Position numbers and translations under genes: made by a program. A stretch of 64,000 bases of DNA. Origin: Candidatus Peregrinibacteria bacterium. Its GTDB lineage: Bacteria > Patescibacteriota > Gracilibacteria > UBA1369 > LOWO2-01-FULL-3. Where the stretch lies: contig JABIJZ010000004.1 of the NCBI GenBank assembly GCA_018655275.1, forward strand, positions 62,001 to 126,000, written 5' to 3'. This document shows positions 7,269 to 15,656 of the stretch, piece by piece. The notes under the pieces are model-generated. The model had not been told where the DNA came from and made no database searches. It was given only the letters and a program-made list of their open reading frames with translations. Position 1 is the stretch's first letter. Every line of letters begins with the position of its first letter.

Positions 7269-9890
7269 ATGAAATACGTTTATGCATTCGACGAAGGTTC
7301 CAAAGAAATGAAGGACCTTCTCGGTGGGAAAGGTGCTAATCTTGCTGAAATGACTAAGATTGGTATTCCTGTGCCGCCTGGTTTTACTATCACGACTGAA
7401 GTTTGTGCGCAATTTGCTGCAGACAAGACTTATCCTCACGGGTTTGCGGAACAGTTGGGTGAGCAGATCGCTGCTTTGGAAGAAAGTGTTGGAAAAAAGT
7501 TTGGGGATGATCACGAACCTCTTTTGGTGAGTGTTCGAAGTGGGGCAAAAGTTTCTATGCCGGGGATGATGGACACTGTTTTGAACCTGGGGTTGAATGA
7601 CGATACTGTGAAAGCTATTGCTGAGAAAACTGGGAATGCGCGTTTTGCTTATGATTGTTATCGACGATTTATACAGATGTTTGGAGACGTTGTGATGGAA
7701 GTTTCTCATGATAAATTTGAAGATGCGTTGACTGCTATGAAGAAAGATCGTGGGGTTGAAAACGACACTGATCTGAATGCGGATGATTTGAAGGAGTTGG
7801 TTGATCAATTTAAAGCTATTATTCGTGAGGAGAAGGGACGAAGTTTCCCTGTGAATCCTCTTGAGCAGTTGAAGTTTTCGATAGAAGCTGTTTTTGGGTC
7901 TTGGGGCAATAAACGTGCTGTGACTTATAGGAAATTGAATGGGATTGTTGGGTTGCCTGGAACTGCGGTTAATGTACAGGCTATGGTTTTTGGGAATATG
8001 GGCGAAGAGAGTGGGACTGGGGTAGCGTTTACTCGTGATCCTGGGACTGGTGAGAAAAAATTCTTTGGAGAATATCTGATGAATGCGCAAGGTGAGGATG
8101 TTGTAGCTGGAACCCGAACTCCGAGATCGATTGATGAGCTGAAGGCGGAACGTCCGAAGATGTACGATGAACTTTTTGCAGCACAAGAAAAACTTGAAAA
8201 CCATTACAGAGATATGCAGGATATTGAATTTACTATTGAAGATGGAGTTCTGTATTTGTTGCAAACTCGAAACGGCAAGCGAACAGCTCAAGCTGCTGTA
8301 AGGATTGCTGTTGAAATGGAGAAAGAGGGTCTGATTTCGAAAAATGAGGCGATTATGAGAGTTGATGCCAATTCTATTAATCAATTATTGCATAAACAGG
8401 TCTCTGGCAAAGCTGAGAAAACAGTTGTTGTGAAAGGGTTACCTGCGTCGCCTGGAGCGGCATGTGGGCGCGTTGTGTTCACTGCTGATGATGCCCAGGA
8501 ATGGTCAGTTGATCGTGGTGAAAAAGTCATTTTGGTACGTAAGGAGACGAGCCCTGAGGATATACACGGAATGCATGCTGCGGAGGGGATTTTGACTTCA
8601 TGTGGAGGAATGACTTCGCATGCGGCTGTTGTGTGTCGTGGAATGGGTAAATGTTGTGTGGCTGGGGCTGCTGGCATTATGGTCAACGTTTCTGCCAAAA
8701 AAGTTATGATCGACGACACGGTCATTGAGGAAGGAGAAGTTATTACTTTGAATGGAACTACCGGTGAAGTTTATCTTGGAGAAGTCGATATGGTCGAGCC
8801 AAAAATGACTGGAGAGTTTGGGACTTTGATGGAATGGGCTGATGAAGTTCGTGTCATGGGGGTTCGTACAAATGCTGATACGCCTGAGGACAATAAAGTT
8901 GCTATCAAATTTGGAGCAGAAGGGATTGGACTTTGTAGAACTGAACATATGTTCTTTGATGAAGAAAGAATCCACCATGTTCGTCGTATGATTTTGGCAA
9001 AAGATGAGGCCGGTCGACGTGAAGCTTTGAAGCCGATTCTTGGATATCAAAGAGATGATTTTGTTGGGATTTTTACTGTGATGGAGGAACGGCCTTGTAC
9101 TATTCGGCTGCTTGATCCACCTTTACATGAGTTTATGCCTGAGGCTTCAAACAAAGCTGCTATCGATCGATTGGCTGGCGAGTTGGAAGTTTCTGAAGAG
9201 CAATTGATGAACAAGATTTCTTCTTTGCACGAAATGAATCCGATGCTTGGACATCGTGGTTGTAGGCTTGCTATTACTTATCCTGAAATTTATGAAATGC
9301 AGGTAACTGCGATTTGTGAAGCTGGAATTGCTGTGACTGACAAATTGGGGAAACCTGTGAATGTTGAGATCGAAATCCCTCTTGTTGGTATGGCTGAAGA
9401 GCTTCGTGAATTGCGCGAAGTTGTTGCGGGTGTGATCAAAGGATTTGGAGATAAAATTAATTTCAACTACAAGATCGGGACAATGATTGAATTGCCGCGA
9501 GCTTGTTTGACCGCTGATAAGATTGCTAAGCATGCTGACTTTATGTCCTTTGGTACAAACGACCTTACTCAAACGACTTATGGTATTTCTCGTGATGATG
9601 TTGGGAAATTTGTACCTGAGTATGTAGATAAAGGTGTGTTATCTCAGGATCCTATGCAGGGCATTGATAAAGACGGTGTTGGGAAGCTTATGAAAATGTG
9701 TATTGATTTAGCGAAAGGTGAAAAAAGTGATATGGAGATTGGAATCTGCGGAGAACAAGGAGGTGACCCTGAATCAGTATGGTACTGCAAAGAACTTGGG
9801 CTGGATTATGTGAGTTGTAGTCCGTATAGAGTTCCTGTGGCCAGATTGGCGGCAGCGCAGGCTGAAGTGAAAGAGGGATCCCGGGATTGA
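7269..9890 (+). CDS. ppdK: Pyruvate, phosphate dikinase
   Basis: An 873-aa protein, full length for the family. The N-terminal ATP-grasp domain starts with DLLGGKGANLAEM, the central phosphohistidine domain has GGMTSHAAVVCRG (catalytic His near residue 454), and the C-terminal PEP-binding TIM barrel has GIGLCRTEHMFF, MLGHRGCRLAITYPEI and the late GICGEQGGD. It interconverts pyruvate, ATP and phosphate with PEP, AMP and PPi, allowing PPi-linked glycolysis or PEP formation. The final four codons (GSRD) lie in the first CCCGGG of the repeat cluster that follows. Confidence 0.95.
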   Translation: MKYVYAFDEGSKEMKDLLGGKGANLAEMTKIGIPVPPGFTITTEVCAQFAADKTYPHGFAEQLGEQIAALEESVGKKFGDDHEPLLVSVRSGAKVSMPGMMDTVLNLGLNDDTVKAIAEKTGNARFAYDCYRRFIQMFGDVVMEVSHDKFEDALTAMKKDRGVENDTDLNADDLKELVDQFKAIIREEKGRSFPVNPLEQLKFSIEAVFGSWGNKRAVTYRKLNGIVGLPGTAVNVQAMVFGNMGEESGTGVAFTRDPGTGEKKFFGEYLMNAQGEDVVAGTRTPRSIDELKAERPKMYDELFAAQEKLENHYRDMQDIEFTIEDGVLYLLQTRNGKRTAQAAVRIAVEMEKEGLISKNEAIMRVDANSINQLLHKQVSGKAEKTVVVKGLPASPGAACGRVVFTADDAQEWSVDRGEKVILVRKETSPEDIHGMHAAEGILTSCGGMTSHAAVVCRGMGKCCVAGAAGIMVNVSAKKVMIDDTVIEEGEVITLNGTTGEVYLGEVDMVEPKMTGEFGTLMEWADEVRVMGVRTNADTPEDNKVAIKFGAEGIGLCRTEHMFFDEERIHHVRRMILAKDEAGRREALKPILGYQRDDFVGIFTVMEERPCTIRLLDPPLHEFMPEASNKAAIDRLAGELEVSEEQLMNKISSLHEMNPMLGHRGCRLAITYPEIYEMQVTAICEAGIAVTDKLGKPVNVEIEIPLVGMAEELRELREVVAGVIKGFGDKINFNYKIGTMIELPRACLTADKIAKHADFMSFGTNDLTQTTYGISRDDVGKFVPEYVDKGVLSQDPMQGIDKDGVGKLMKMCIDLAKGEKSDMEIGICGEQGGDPESVWYCKELGLDYVSCSPYRVPVARLAAAQAEVKEGSRD

Positions 9891-10066
9891 TTTTTCGTGA
9901 CCTGTTGTTTTTTTGATCCCGGGGTTATCCCGGGGTTGATTTTTTGGCTACTGTATTCATTTTTTGTTACTCTTTTAAAATTACTGTTTTGTTATCTGTT
10001 AAATTTGATCCCGGGATAATCCCGGGGTTAAATTTCCCAACCTGTTTCATTTTCAATCCCGGGATT
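9877..10066. repeat. Cluster of six CCCGGG-cored repeats
   Basis: Six copies of an ATCCCGGG core occur in 190 bp: one in the last codons of ppdK (9877), a close pair at 9915-9938, a close pair at 10007-10030, and one at 10055-10066. Each pair has the form GATCCCGGG then ATCCCGGGGTT, separated by about 92 bp of AT-rich sequence. The core is self-complementary and could form small hairpins. I see no gene here; the rest of the interval is AT-rich spacer. Confidence 0.7.
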
Positions 10067-10076
10067 GGATGCAATG

Positions 10077-10117
10077 TTATTCAGTAAAACCACCTCGGCT
10101 ACATGTACGCCTCGGTG
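10077..10117. repeat. Dispersed hairpin element, copy 1
   Basis: The 28 bp at 10090-10117 are identical to 58822-58849, and TTATTCAGT just upstream (10077-10085) is shared too. The element is a near-palindrome, CCACC-TC-GGC with GCC-TC-GGTG around TACATGTA, so it can fold with a small internal loop. It ends directly against the stop codon of the minus-strand 87-aa gene, where it could act as a 3' hairpin. Confidence 0.75.
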
Positions 10118-10381
10118 CTATGAGATGTCGAAATCTGGTTCTTCGATGTCAAAACCGAGTTCTTCCAATACTTTGCTTTGGATCTCTCCAACTATTCTTA
10201 GATATTCTTCAACCCTGCTTTCGTTTTTCAGTGTTATTTTTATTTCGTTACCCTCTCTGGTTGCTCCGTCATATGCGTCTGTGATCCTCTGTACCATCGT
10301 TATAATCCTGGCCTGAATTGTGTCGATTGAGATTGCTGGTGTTTCAACGCCTTCCGGTAGTTTTATTGTTACTATTCCCAT
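10118..10381 (-). CDS. Small hypothetical protein
   Basis: An 87-aa acidic protein starting MGIVTIKLPEGVETPAIS, with an amphipathic middle (RIITMVQRITDAYDGAT) and an Asp/Glu-rich end (FDIEEPDFDIS). It has no signal or membrane segment. It lies about 100 bp downstream of nadK on the same strand and ends against dispersed hairpin copy 1. I do not recognise it. Confidence 0.6.
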   Translation of the reverse strand: MGIVTIKLPEGVETPAISIDTIQARIITMVQRITDAYDGATREGNEIKITLKNESRVEEYLRIVGEIQSKVLEELGFDIEEPDFDIS

Positions 10382-10480
10382 ATAGTGGAGGTTAGGGGTT
10401 GTCAGTTTTCCATTTTGGGATAAAAAACCTTTTGAGGAAAGGGGTTTGGCTTGTTGAAGCTGTTTTTTTGTTTCGTTGTC

Positions 10481-11365
10481 CTACTCGCCCCAGCTTAGCT
10501 TGTTGCGGAGCATTTTGTAGTATTTGTGGCCTTCGCGGATGAAGTAGAGGTTTCTTTTTGATTTTCGGAATTTGACGGTGTCACCATATTTGATTTCAAC
10601 TACATCTTGGCCGTCTAGGGTGAGTCCGAGCATTTCTGATTCATTTCGACGTTCTGTTTCGATAATGACTGTCATTTGTCTGCTATCCGGAAGTACGATC
10701 GGCCTCATCGATAAAGATGATGGGCATATAGGACTTACTATCAAGCTTGGAACATGCGGGTGGACTATCGGTCCGCCTGCTGACAATCCGTGAGCTGTTG
10801 AGCCTGTGGGAGTTGATACAATCAGTCCGTCCGCTTTGAATTTGACGATTAGTCTTTGATTGATTTCCAATCGCATTTCGATTAGTCGTGCAAATGACCC
10901 TTGGTTAATTACCGCATCGTTGAGCGAAAGGAATGTTGAATGTTTTTTGTCGTCTCTGTAAAGAGTTGTTCTCAAGACTGTTCGTTTGTCGAGACCGCAT
11001 TGGCCTTTGAAGACTTTGTTTAGAATCTCGAACATTTTGTCAGGGGTTGTCTCGGTAAGAAATCCCAAGGTCCCCATATGCACTCCTAAAATTGGGACTT
11101 TTTTTCTTGATAATCTACGTGCTGTTTTCAACAAAGTTCCATCACCTCCCATTACTATAGCCATGTCTGCTTTTGCAAGGATTTGCGCTTTTTTCAGCCC
11201 AGGTTTGTTGAAAAGTCTCGCGGAATTTTCATCCAAAATCACAGCCTTACCTTTGCGTTTCAAATATTTAATAACCTTGTCGACGATCTCTTTGTGCGGT
11301 TCGATGTCTCTTTTTGTGATAATTCCAACTTTCTTGACCAGATTGCAATCGAATAATTCGTCCAT
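10481..11365 (-). CDS. nadK: NAD kinase
   Basis: A 294-aa protein with the NAD-kinase signatures VMGGDGTLLKTAR (residues about 70-83), a LND motif in place of the more usual NE/D pair, and TPTGSTAHGLSAGGPIVHP. It phosphorylates NAD to NADP with ATP or polyphosphate in the cytosol. A TACAAT on the minus strand about 30 bp upstream of the ATG is a likely -10. The C-terminus (FIREGHKYYKMLRNKLSWGE) is typical of bacterial NadK. Confidence 0.93.
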   Translation of the reverse strand: MDELFDCNLVKKVGIITKRDIEPHKEIVDKVIKYLKRKGKAVILDENSARLFNKPGLKKAQILAKADMAIVMGGDGTLLKTARRLSRKKVPILGVHMGTLGFLTETTPDKMFEILNKVFKGQCGLDKRTVLRTTLYRDDKKHSTFLSLNDAVINQGSFARLIEMRLEINQRLIVKFKADGLIVSTPTGSTAHGLSAGGPIVHPHVPSLIVSPICPSSLSMRPIVLPDSRQMTVIIETERRNESEMLGLTLDGQDVVEIKYGDTVKFRKSKRNLYFIREGHKYYKMLRNKLSWGE

Positions 11366-11408
11366 TAGGGATGGTTAAAGTGTTTTCATTGTATAGTAGA
11401 GGCTGGAC

Positions 11409-12518
11409 TCAAGTAAAGAGGTTCAGGATTTTTTGAGCTGAATCTTCCCAAGAGAATTTTTTTGACTGGATTCTGCCTTTGTTTATTAGTTGTTCTCTGA
11501 GGTTTTCATCTTTGATTAGTTTTTCCATAGCTTCTGCGAATTCCCCAGGTTTTTCAGAGTCGCAATATAGGCCTGCCTCCCCTACTACCTCTGGCAAAGC
11601 TGAGTTGTCCGAAACAATTACTGGGCATCCTGCTTGCATCGCTTCCAACGGTGGCAGGCCGAAGCCTTCGTAGTGAGTTGGGAATACAAATGCTGTCGCT
11701 AGATTGTACAGACTGTTTATGGTCCTGTTGGTCAGGTAGCCGAGGATGTGGACGTATTTTTGGAGATAGTTTTCTCGGACCAATTTGTCTAATTCTTCGT
11801 ACGACGATCCCCATCCTTTTTTGCCAACTATGATTAGGTGGTGCTCCGGATATTTCTCGTGGATCATTGCAAATGCCTGCACCAATGTTTCGTAATTTTT
11901 CCTAGGTTCTATTGTGCCCAATGAAAGAAAGAACTTTTTGGGAAGGGATGTTTTGTTGCGAAATTCCTCTAGACCTTTTTCTGTAGGATAAAAATTGCTT
12001 GAAGATGCTGGATATGCGAGAGCGATTTTCTCTTCGGGGATGTCCATGAATTCTAGGAGATCTTTTTTTGTGTGTTCTGAGATGCAGACCAGGTGGGTCG
12101 CTTTTTTTAAAGCTTTTTTTATAAATAATTTTTCGATCAATACGGCTTTTTTTAGGTGCATTTTTTTGAAAAGAATTGCGATGAGATCGTACACAATGAT
12201 TATCGTTTTTGGTGCGCCTGGCTTAGTTGATTTCGGAAGCAGCGCGGGGATGATGTAGCTTGAAGGCGCGAAAAAATAATCGAGTTCGCTTTCGAGGATG
12301 TCTTTTGCAACAGTTCTGTGCCAAAAAAGCCCCCTTTGTTCTACGATGCGCATTTCGACGTTTTTGAATTCTTCGAATCCTGCGATTGCAGCATTTGTGT
12401 AGAGGATGTATTGGTTCTTTTTGTCCAACTTTAGAAGGTGGCGTGTTATGCGAAATGCGTGCCAACCTTTGCCGGCTTTGAAACCTCCTGCACTTCTTAT
12501 GTCTACACCTATTTTCAT
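11409..12518 (-). CDS. GT4-family glycosyltransferase
   Basis: A 369-aa protein from the ATG at 12518, MKIGVDIRSAGGFKAGKG, a standard GT-B N-terminus. The donor-site region has FLSLGTIEPRKNYETLV, then HYEGFGLPPLEAMQAGCPVI with the E-x7-E type motif, and SALPEVVGEAG. It probably transfers a sugar from a nucleotide-sugar to a glycan or lipid; the acceptor is unknown. Starts upstream of 12518 are unlikely because a promoter (TTACAA, 16 bp, TATCAT) ends 6 nt before this ATG. It lies 43 bp upstream of nadK on the same strand. Confidence 0.88.
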   Translation of the reverse strand: MKIGVDIRSAGGFKAGKGWHAFRITRHLLKLDKKNQYILYTNAAIAGFEEFKNVEMRIVEQRGLFWHRTVAKDILESELDYFFAPSSYIIPALLPKSTKPGAPKTIIIVYDLIAILFKKMHLKKAVLIEKLFIKKALKKATHLVCISEHTKKDLLEFMDIPEEKIALAYPASSSNFYPTEKGLEEFRNKTSLPKKFFLSLGTIEPRKNYETLVQAFAMIHEKYPEHHLIIVGKKGWGSSYEELDKLVRENYLQKYVHILGYLTNRTINSLYNLATAFVFPTHYEGFGLPPLEAMQAGCPVIVSDNSALPEVVGEAGLYCDSEKPGEFAEAMEKLIKDENLREQLINKGRIQSKKFSWEDSAQKILNLFT

Positions 12519-12524
12519 GCGCTT

Positions 12525-12552
12525 ATGATACAGGAGTAGGTGTTTTTTGTAA
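12525..12552 (-). promoter_or_regulatory. Leaderless promoter of the glycosyltransferase gene
   Basis: On the minus strand TTACAA (12547-12552), 16 bp, TATCAT (12525-12530), then 6 nt and the ATG at 12518. The transcription start would coincide with the start codon. Confidence 0.65.
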
Positions 12553-12634
12553 TCTTTTTTTCTTTTATCAACTCTTTGCACTAGAATTTGCTAAATTTTT
12601 GAGTTATGCTCTTGGGTGTCCTTAACTGTAAAAC

Positions 12635-13285
12635 ATGCCTAAAGACACTTTGGTTGATAAATTATCTGGGTTGCCCACATATATGAAACTGATTGGAGTG
12701 GGATCTTTGATTACGGTTTTTAGTGTTTTTCTTCCTTGGTATCGAGATCTGGATTCTTTTAATACTGGAGATCAGTTTATTGGTTTATCTGGACCTTTGT
12801 ATTTGTTGGGATTTTTGATTTTGCTTTTGGCTATTGGCTCTTTTGGTATTTTCATGATGAAATTTTTGGAGAAACCTTTGCCGAAATTGCCTTTGGAAGA
12901 ATCTCATTCTCATGTTTTTGCTGGGGTCTTCTCTATGTTTTTACTTCTGATTACTAATAGTATTTATTTCCACTCTAAGTTTGGAATTAATATTACTTCT
13001 AAAGAAATTCGATTTGGAATGATTGTGGCTTTTTTCGGAGCTGCTTTTATGTTGATCGGAGGGATGATGCAGAATAAAAAACGTGAAGTTTCTTTCGAAA
13101 CTGAAGGGACTTTGAACCCATTGATCGAAGTTAATACTAGAACCCAACAGAAAGTCGGAGACGTGCAAGGTGTCGAAGGGAATCAGACCGATGTTCTGGA
13201 GCGAACTACTGAAACTATCAGTGTGAATGTGAGTCAAGATTCGCATGAAGATGCTGAAAAATCTGAAAATAATAATCTATTTTAA
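12635..13285 (+). CDS. Four-helix membrane protein of unknown function
   Basis: A 216-aa protein with four predicted membrane helices: residues about 17-35, 52-75, 92-110 and 128-146. A hydrophilic Glu/Thr/Asn-rich tail follows from about residue 150. There are no enzymatic motifs. It is 2 bp upstream of a small zinc-ribbon protein and probably cotranscribed with it. I do not recognise the family. Confidence 0.65.
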   Translation: MPKDTLVDKLSGLPTYMKLIGVGSLITVFSVFLPWYRDLDSFNTGDQFIGLSGPLYLLGFLILLLAIGSFGIFMMKFLEKPLPKLPLEESHSHVFAGVFSMFLLLITNSIYFHSKFGINITSKEIRFGMIVAFFGAAFMLIGGMMQNKKREVSFETEGTLNPLIEVNTRTQQKVGDVQGVEGNQTDVLERTTETISVNVSQDSHEDAEKSENNNLF

Positions 13286-13287
13286 TT

Positions 13288-13533
13288 ATGTCTGAGTCGA
13301 TTGTTTTTTATTGTAAGGATTGTGAGAAGCTTGTTGAGACTGATCGTATCGGCAAGAAATATGTTTATAAGTGTAAAAAATGTGGCACAAAGAATGTGGC
13401 TTTTGGTACTGATAAAAGTATAAAAAACTTCTTTAGAATAAAAGAGGAGAAGAAAGAGGAAGAGGCTCCAAAGAAAGATGCTCCGAAAGAAGAGACTCCA
13501 AAGGAGGAGGCTCCGAAGCCTGAGGAAAAATAG
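13288..13533 (+). CDS. Zinc-ribbon protein with acidic/proline tail
   Basis: An 81-aa protein with two CxxC pairs, YCKDCEKL near residue 9 and KCKKCGTKN near residue 29, forming a probable zinc ribbon. The C-terminal half is low-complexity Lys/Glu/Pro with repeats such as KKDAPKEETPKEEAPKPEEK. It follows the membrane protein gene with a 2-bp gap and ends 13 bp before repeat array B, so it is not part of the dprA transcript. The function is unknown. Confidence 0.65.
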   Translation: MSESIVFYCKDCEKLVETDRIGKKYVYKCKKCGTKNVAFGTDKSIKNFFRIKEEKKEEEAPKKDAPKEETPKEEAPKPEEK

Positions 13534-13545
13534 ATTTTAGAATTA

Positions 13546-13600
13546 TTTAAGAAAAACTTAAGGGTTTTTTAAGCTTTTTGTAAGGTTTGAATGGTAGAGT
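13546..13600 (+). promoter_or_regulatory. 11-bp repeat array promoter B (dprA)
   Basis: Four contiguous 11-bp units at 13546, 13557, 13568 and 13579: TTTAAG, CTTAAG, TTTAAGCTTTT and TGTAAGGTTTG. Five bp later comes an extended -10, TGG + TAGAGT (13595-13600). The dprA ATG follows after 6 nt (13607), so the transcript should be leaderless. The -35 position is occupied by the array and has no sigma-70-like hexamer. Confidence 0.8.
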
Positions 13601-13606
13601 GCTTTT

Positions 13607-14455
13607 ATGAATTTAAACTCGCCAGAATATCCCGATCTACTGAAACACATCCATAATCCGCCTAAACAATTGTATTGGAAGGGGGATATTTCTATTTTGC
13701 AGGAGAAGATTTGTATCTCATTTGTGGGAAGCAGAAATTTCACTCCATATGGTCGTGAAGTTGTTGAAAAATTGGTTTGTGATCTTTCATTGTGTGATGT
13801 TGTGATCGTTTCTGGGCTGGCCAGAGGGATTGATTCTATTGCGCATGAGGCTGCTTTGCGCCACGGGCTAAAGACTGTTGCGGTTTTGGGAACGGGGATT
13901 GATATTGTTTATCCTGAGGAAAATGTTTCGTTGGCCGATAGGATTGTTCGCGGTGGGGGGTGTGTTTTGAGCGAATATCCTGGTGATACGCCTGTGCGTG
14001 ATTTCCAATTTCCGATGAGGAATAGGATTATTGCAGGTCTGAGTTTGGGGACAGTTGTGATTGAAGCTCCTGAAAAATCTGGAGCATTGATAACTGCGAA
14101 GAGGGCTAATGAAGAAAATCGTGAAGTGTTTGCAGTGCCTGGAGATATTGATAGGGATAAGTCTGTTGGTTGTAATAAATTGTTGCAAACAATGGAAGCA
14201 AAGCCTGTTTTGTCTGGGATGGATATTGTGAGGGAGTTGTCTTTGCAACCGAGTTTGGGTCTTGTTGGCGGAGATATTCTTCCCAAAAAAGCTTTACAAG
14301 TTTTGGAAGCAATTCCAAAAACAAAACCGATAGACACCGAGAAATTGGCTAAGAATACAGGCCTGGACCTTTCTGATATTATAAAGTACCTGTCGCTTCT
14401 GGAAATCCATTTGCTAATTTATTCAACAAATAGTGGATTTTATCTAAGGAAATGA
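13607..14455 (+). CDS. dprA: DNA processing protein DprA (Smf)
   Basis: A 282-aa protein. The Rossmann-like core has SFVGSRNFTPYG, VSGLARGIDSIAHEAALRHG, FPMRNRIIAGLSLGTVVIEA and KSGALITAKRANEENREVFA. A C-terminal winged-helix (DprA_WH-like) region occupies about residues 222-282. The N-terminal SAM domain found in some homologues is absent. DprA binds incoming single-stranded DNA and loads RecA during natural transformation. It is driven by repeat-array promoter B, the same architecture as upstream of recA, comM and the ComEC-like gene. Confidence 0.95.
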   Translation: MNLNSPEYPDLLKHIHNPPKQLYWKGDISILQEKICISFVGSRNFTPYGREVVEKLVCDLSLCDVVIVSGLARGIDSIAHEAALRHGLKTVAVLGTGIDIVYPEENVSLADRIVRGGGCVLSEYPGDTPVRDFQFPMRNRIIAGLSLGTVVIEAPEKSGALITAKRANEENREVFAVPGDIDRDKSVGCNKLLQTMEAKPVLSGMDIVRELSLQPSLGLVGGDILPKKALQVLEAIPKTKPIDTEKLAKNTGLDLSDIIKYLSLLEIHLLIYSTNSGFYLRK

Positions 14456-14468
14456 TAGAATTTGGGCC

Positions 14469-15656
14469 ATGAAAATGTTTAAATTCAGAACTCCACATAT
14501 ATCGAAAGAAGGCAGCATCTTTTCTTGGACTGCTTTGATTTATGGTTTCGGGGTTGGGTTACTGCTTCCGATCTTCCCAGATTTTGTCGAGGGAGTGATT
14601 GATAATGAAGCTTATGTTGGGTTCTTTTACTCTGCGATGTCTATAGCGATGATTTTGGCCGGAGTTTTCTCGACGTATTTGTTTCGACGATTTTCTAGGT
14701 TAAGTGTCGTAAATTTGTTTTTAATTTTGGGTGCTATAGTGACAATGTTCTTGGTTTTTGTGACTGAGTTTTATGAACTTTTCGGACTTTCTTTTATCAA
14801 AGTTTTTGCTGGACTCTTTGTCACCATGTCTCTTTCTTTGATGGTTCATGATTTCACGGCTTCTAGGAATTTGGGAAAGACCGAAGGAGTTTTCTTTTTG
14901 TTTAATAATATTGGTTGGTTTATTGGACCTTTTATTGGTGGAACCATGGCTAGATATATTGGGTATGAGCCGGTGTTCGCTTTAGCTGGTTTTACCTACC
15001 TGGTATCTCTTGTGTATTTGGCTCATCAGAAGCTTATAAAAAATCATGCTGCCCTGAATGTTCCTAAAAAAAGTCATGTTAAGCATCATAGCTGGGAGAG
15101 GTTCAAAGAGTTTTTCACAAGTCCTGCCTTGATTGGATCTTATTTAGTGGCTACTGGATTGATGTTATGGTCTTCTTTTAAAGTAGTGTTTGTCCCTCTT
15201 TTTATTATAAATATGGGCTATGCCAGCGATACTGCAGGTTTGGTCATTTCGCTTTCTATAATCCCTTTTCTTTTGTTTGAGGTCCCTGTTGGGAAATATT
15301 CTGACAAGCATGGACTCAAAAAACCTATCGCTTTGGGGTTCTTTATCGTTGGATTCTTCTTGCTTGGGGTAATGCTCTCTCCGTACTTCTTCCTTGATGT
15401 GTTGTTCTTGATATTGGCGAATATTGGAGCTTCTTTTATCGAACCTCTTCACGATGTCTATTTCTTCAGAAATGTCACAAAGAAAACTGAAGAAGATTAT
15501 TATGGGATTTTCATCACTGCGGATCCTGTTGCCAAATTTATTGGACCAGCAATAATTTCAGTATCTTTGTTGCTGTTGCCTTTTGATTGGGTGTTTGCGG
15601 TATTTGGAGCTATTTTCTTTGTAGCAGCAGCCTTCTCGTTGAAGATCAAACATTAA
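14469..15656 (+). CDS. MFS transporter
   Basis: A 395-aa protein with twelve predicted membrane helices and a central cytoplasmic loop around residues 195-215, the major facilitator layout. Between helices 2 and 3 is TYLFRRFSRLSVV, and between 8 and 9 is GKYSDKHGLKKPIALG, corresponding to the conserved D-x-x-G/R-rich loops. The substrate is unknown. It starts 13 bp after dprA and has its own TAGAAT 7 nt before the ATG, so it may be read both with dprA and from its own leaderless promoter. It is convergent with pilB, overlapping by 4 bp. Confidence 0.85.
   Translation: MKMFKFRTPHISKEGSIFSWTALIYGFGVGLLLPIFPDFVEGVIDNEAYVGFFYSAMSIAMILAGVFSTYLFRRFSRLSVVNLFLILGAIVTMFLVFVTEFYELFGLSFIKVFAGLFVTMSLSLMVHDFTASRNLGKTEGVFFLFNNIGWFIGPFIGGTMARYIGYEPVFALAGFTYLVSLVYLAHQKLIKNHAALNVPKKSHVKHHSWERFKEFFTSPALIGSYLVATGLMLWSSFKVVFVPLFIINMGYASDTAGLVISLSIIPFLLFEVPVGKYSDKHGLKKPIALGFFIVGFFLLGVMLSPYFFLDVLFLILANIGASFIEPLHDVYFFRNVTKKTEEDYYGIFITADPVAKFIGPAIISVSLLLLPFDWVFAVFGAIFFVAAAFSLKIKH

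Noticed and set aside
10090-10117. 28-bp dispersed hairpin as a DNA uptake sequence
   Set aside because: Only two copies in 64 kb; uptake sequences occur about once per kb and are shorter.
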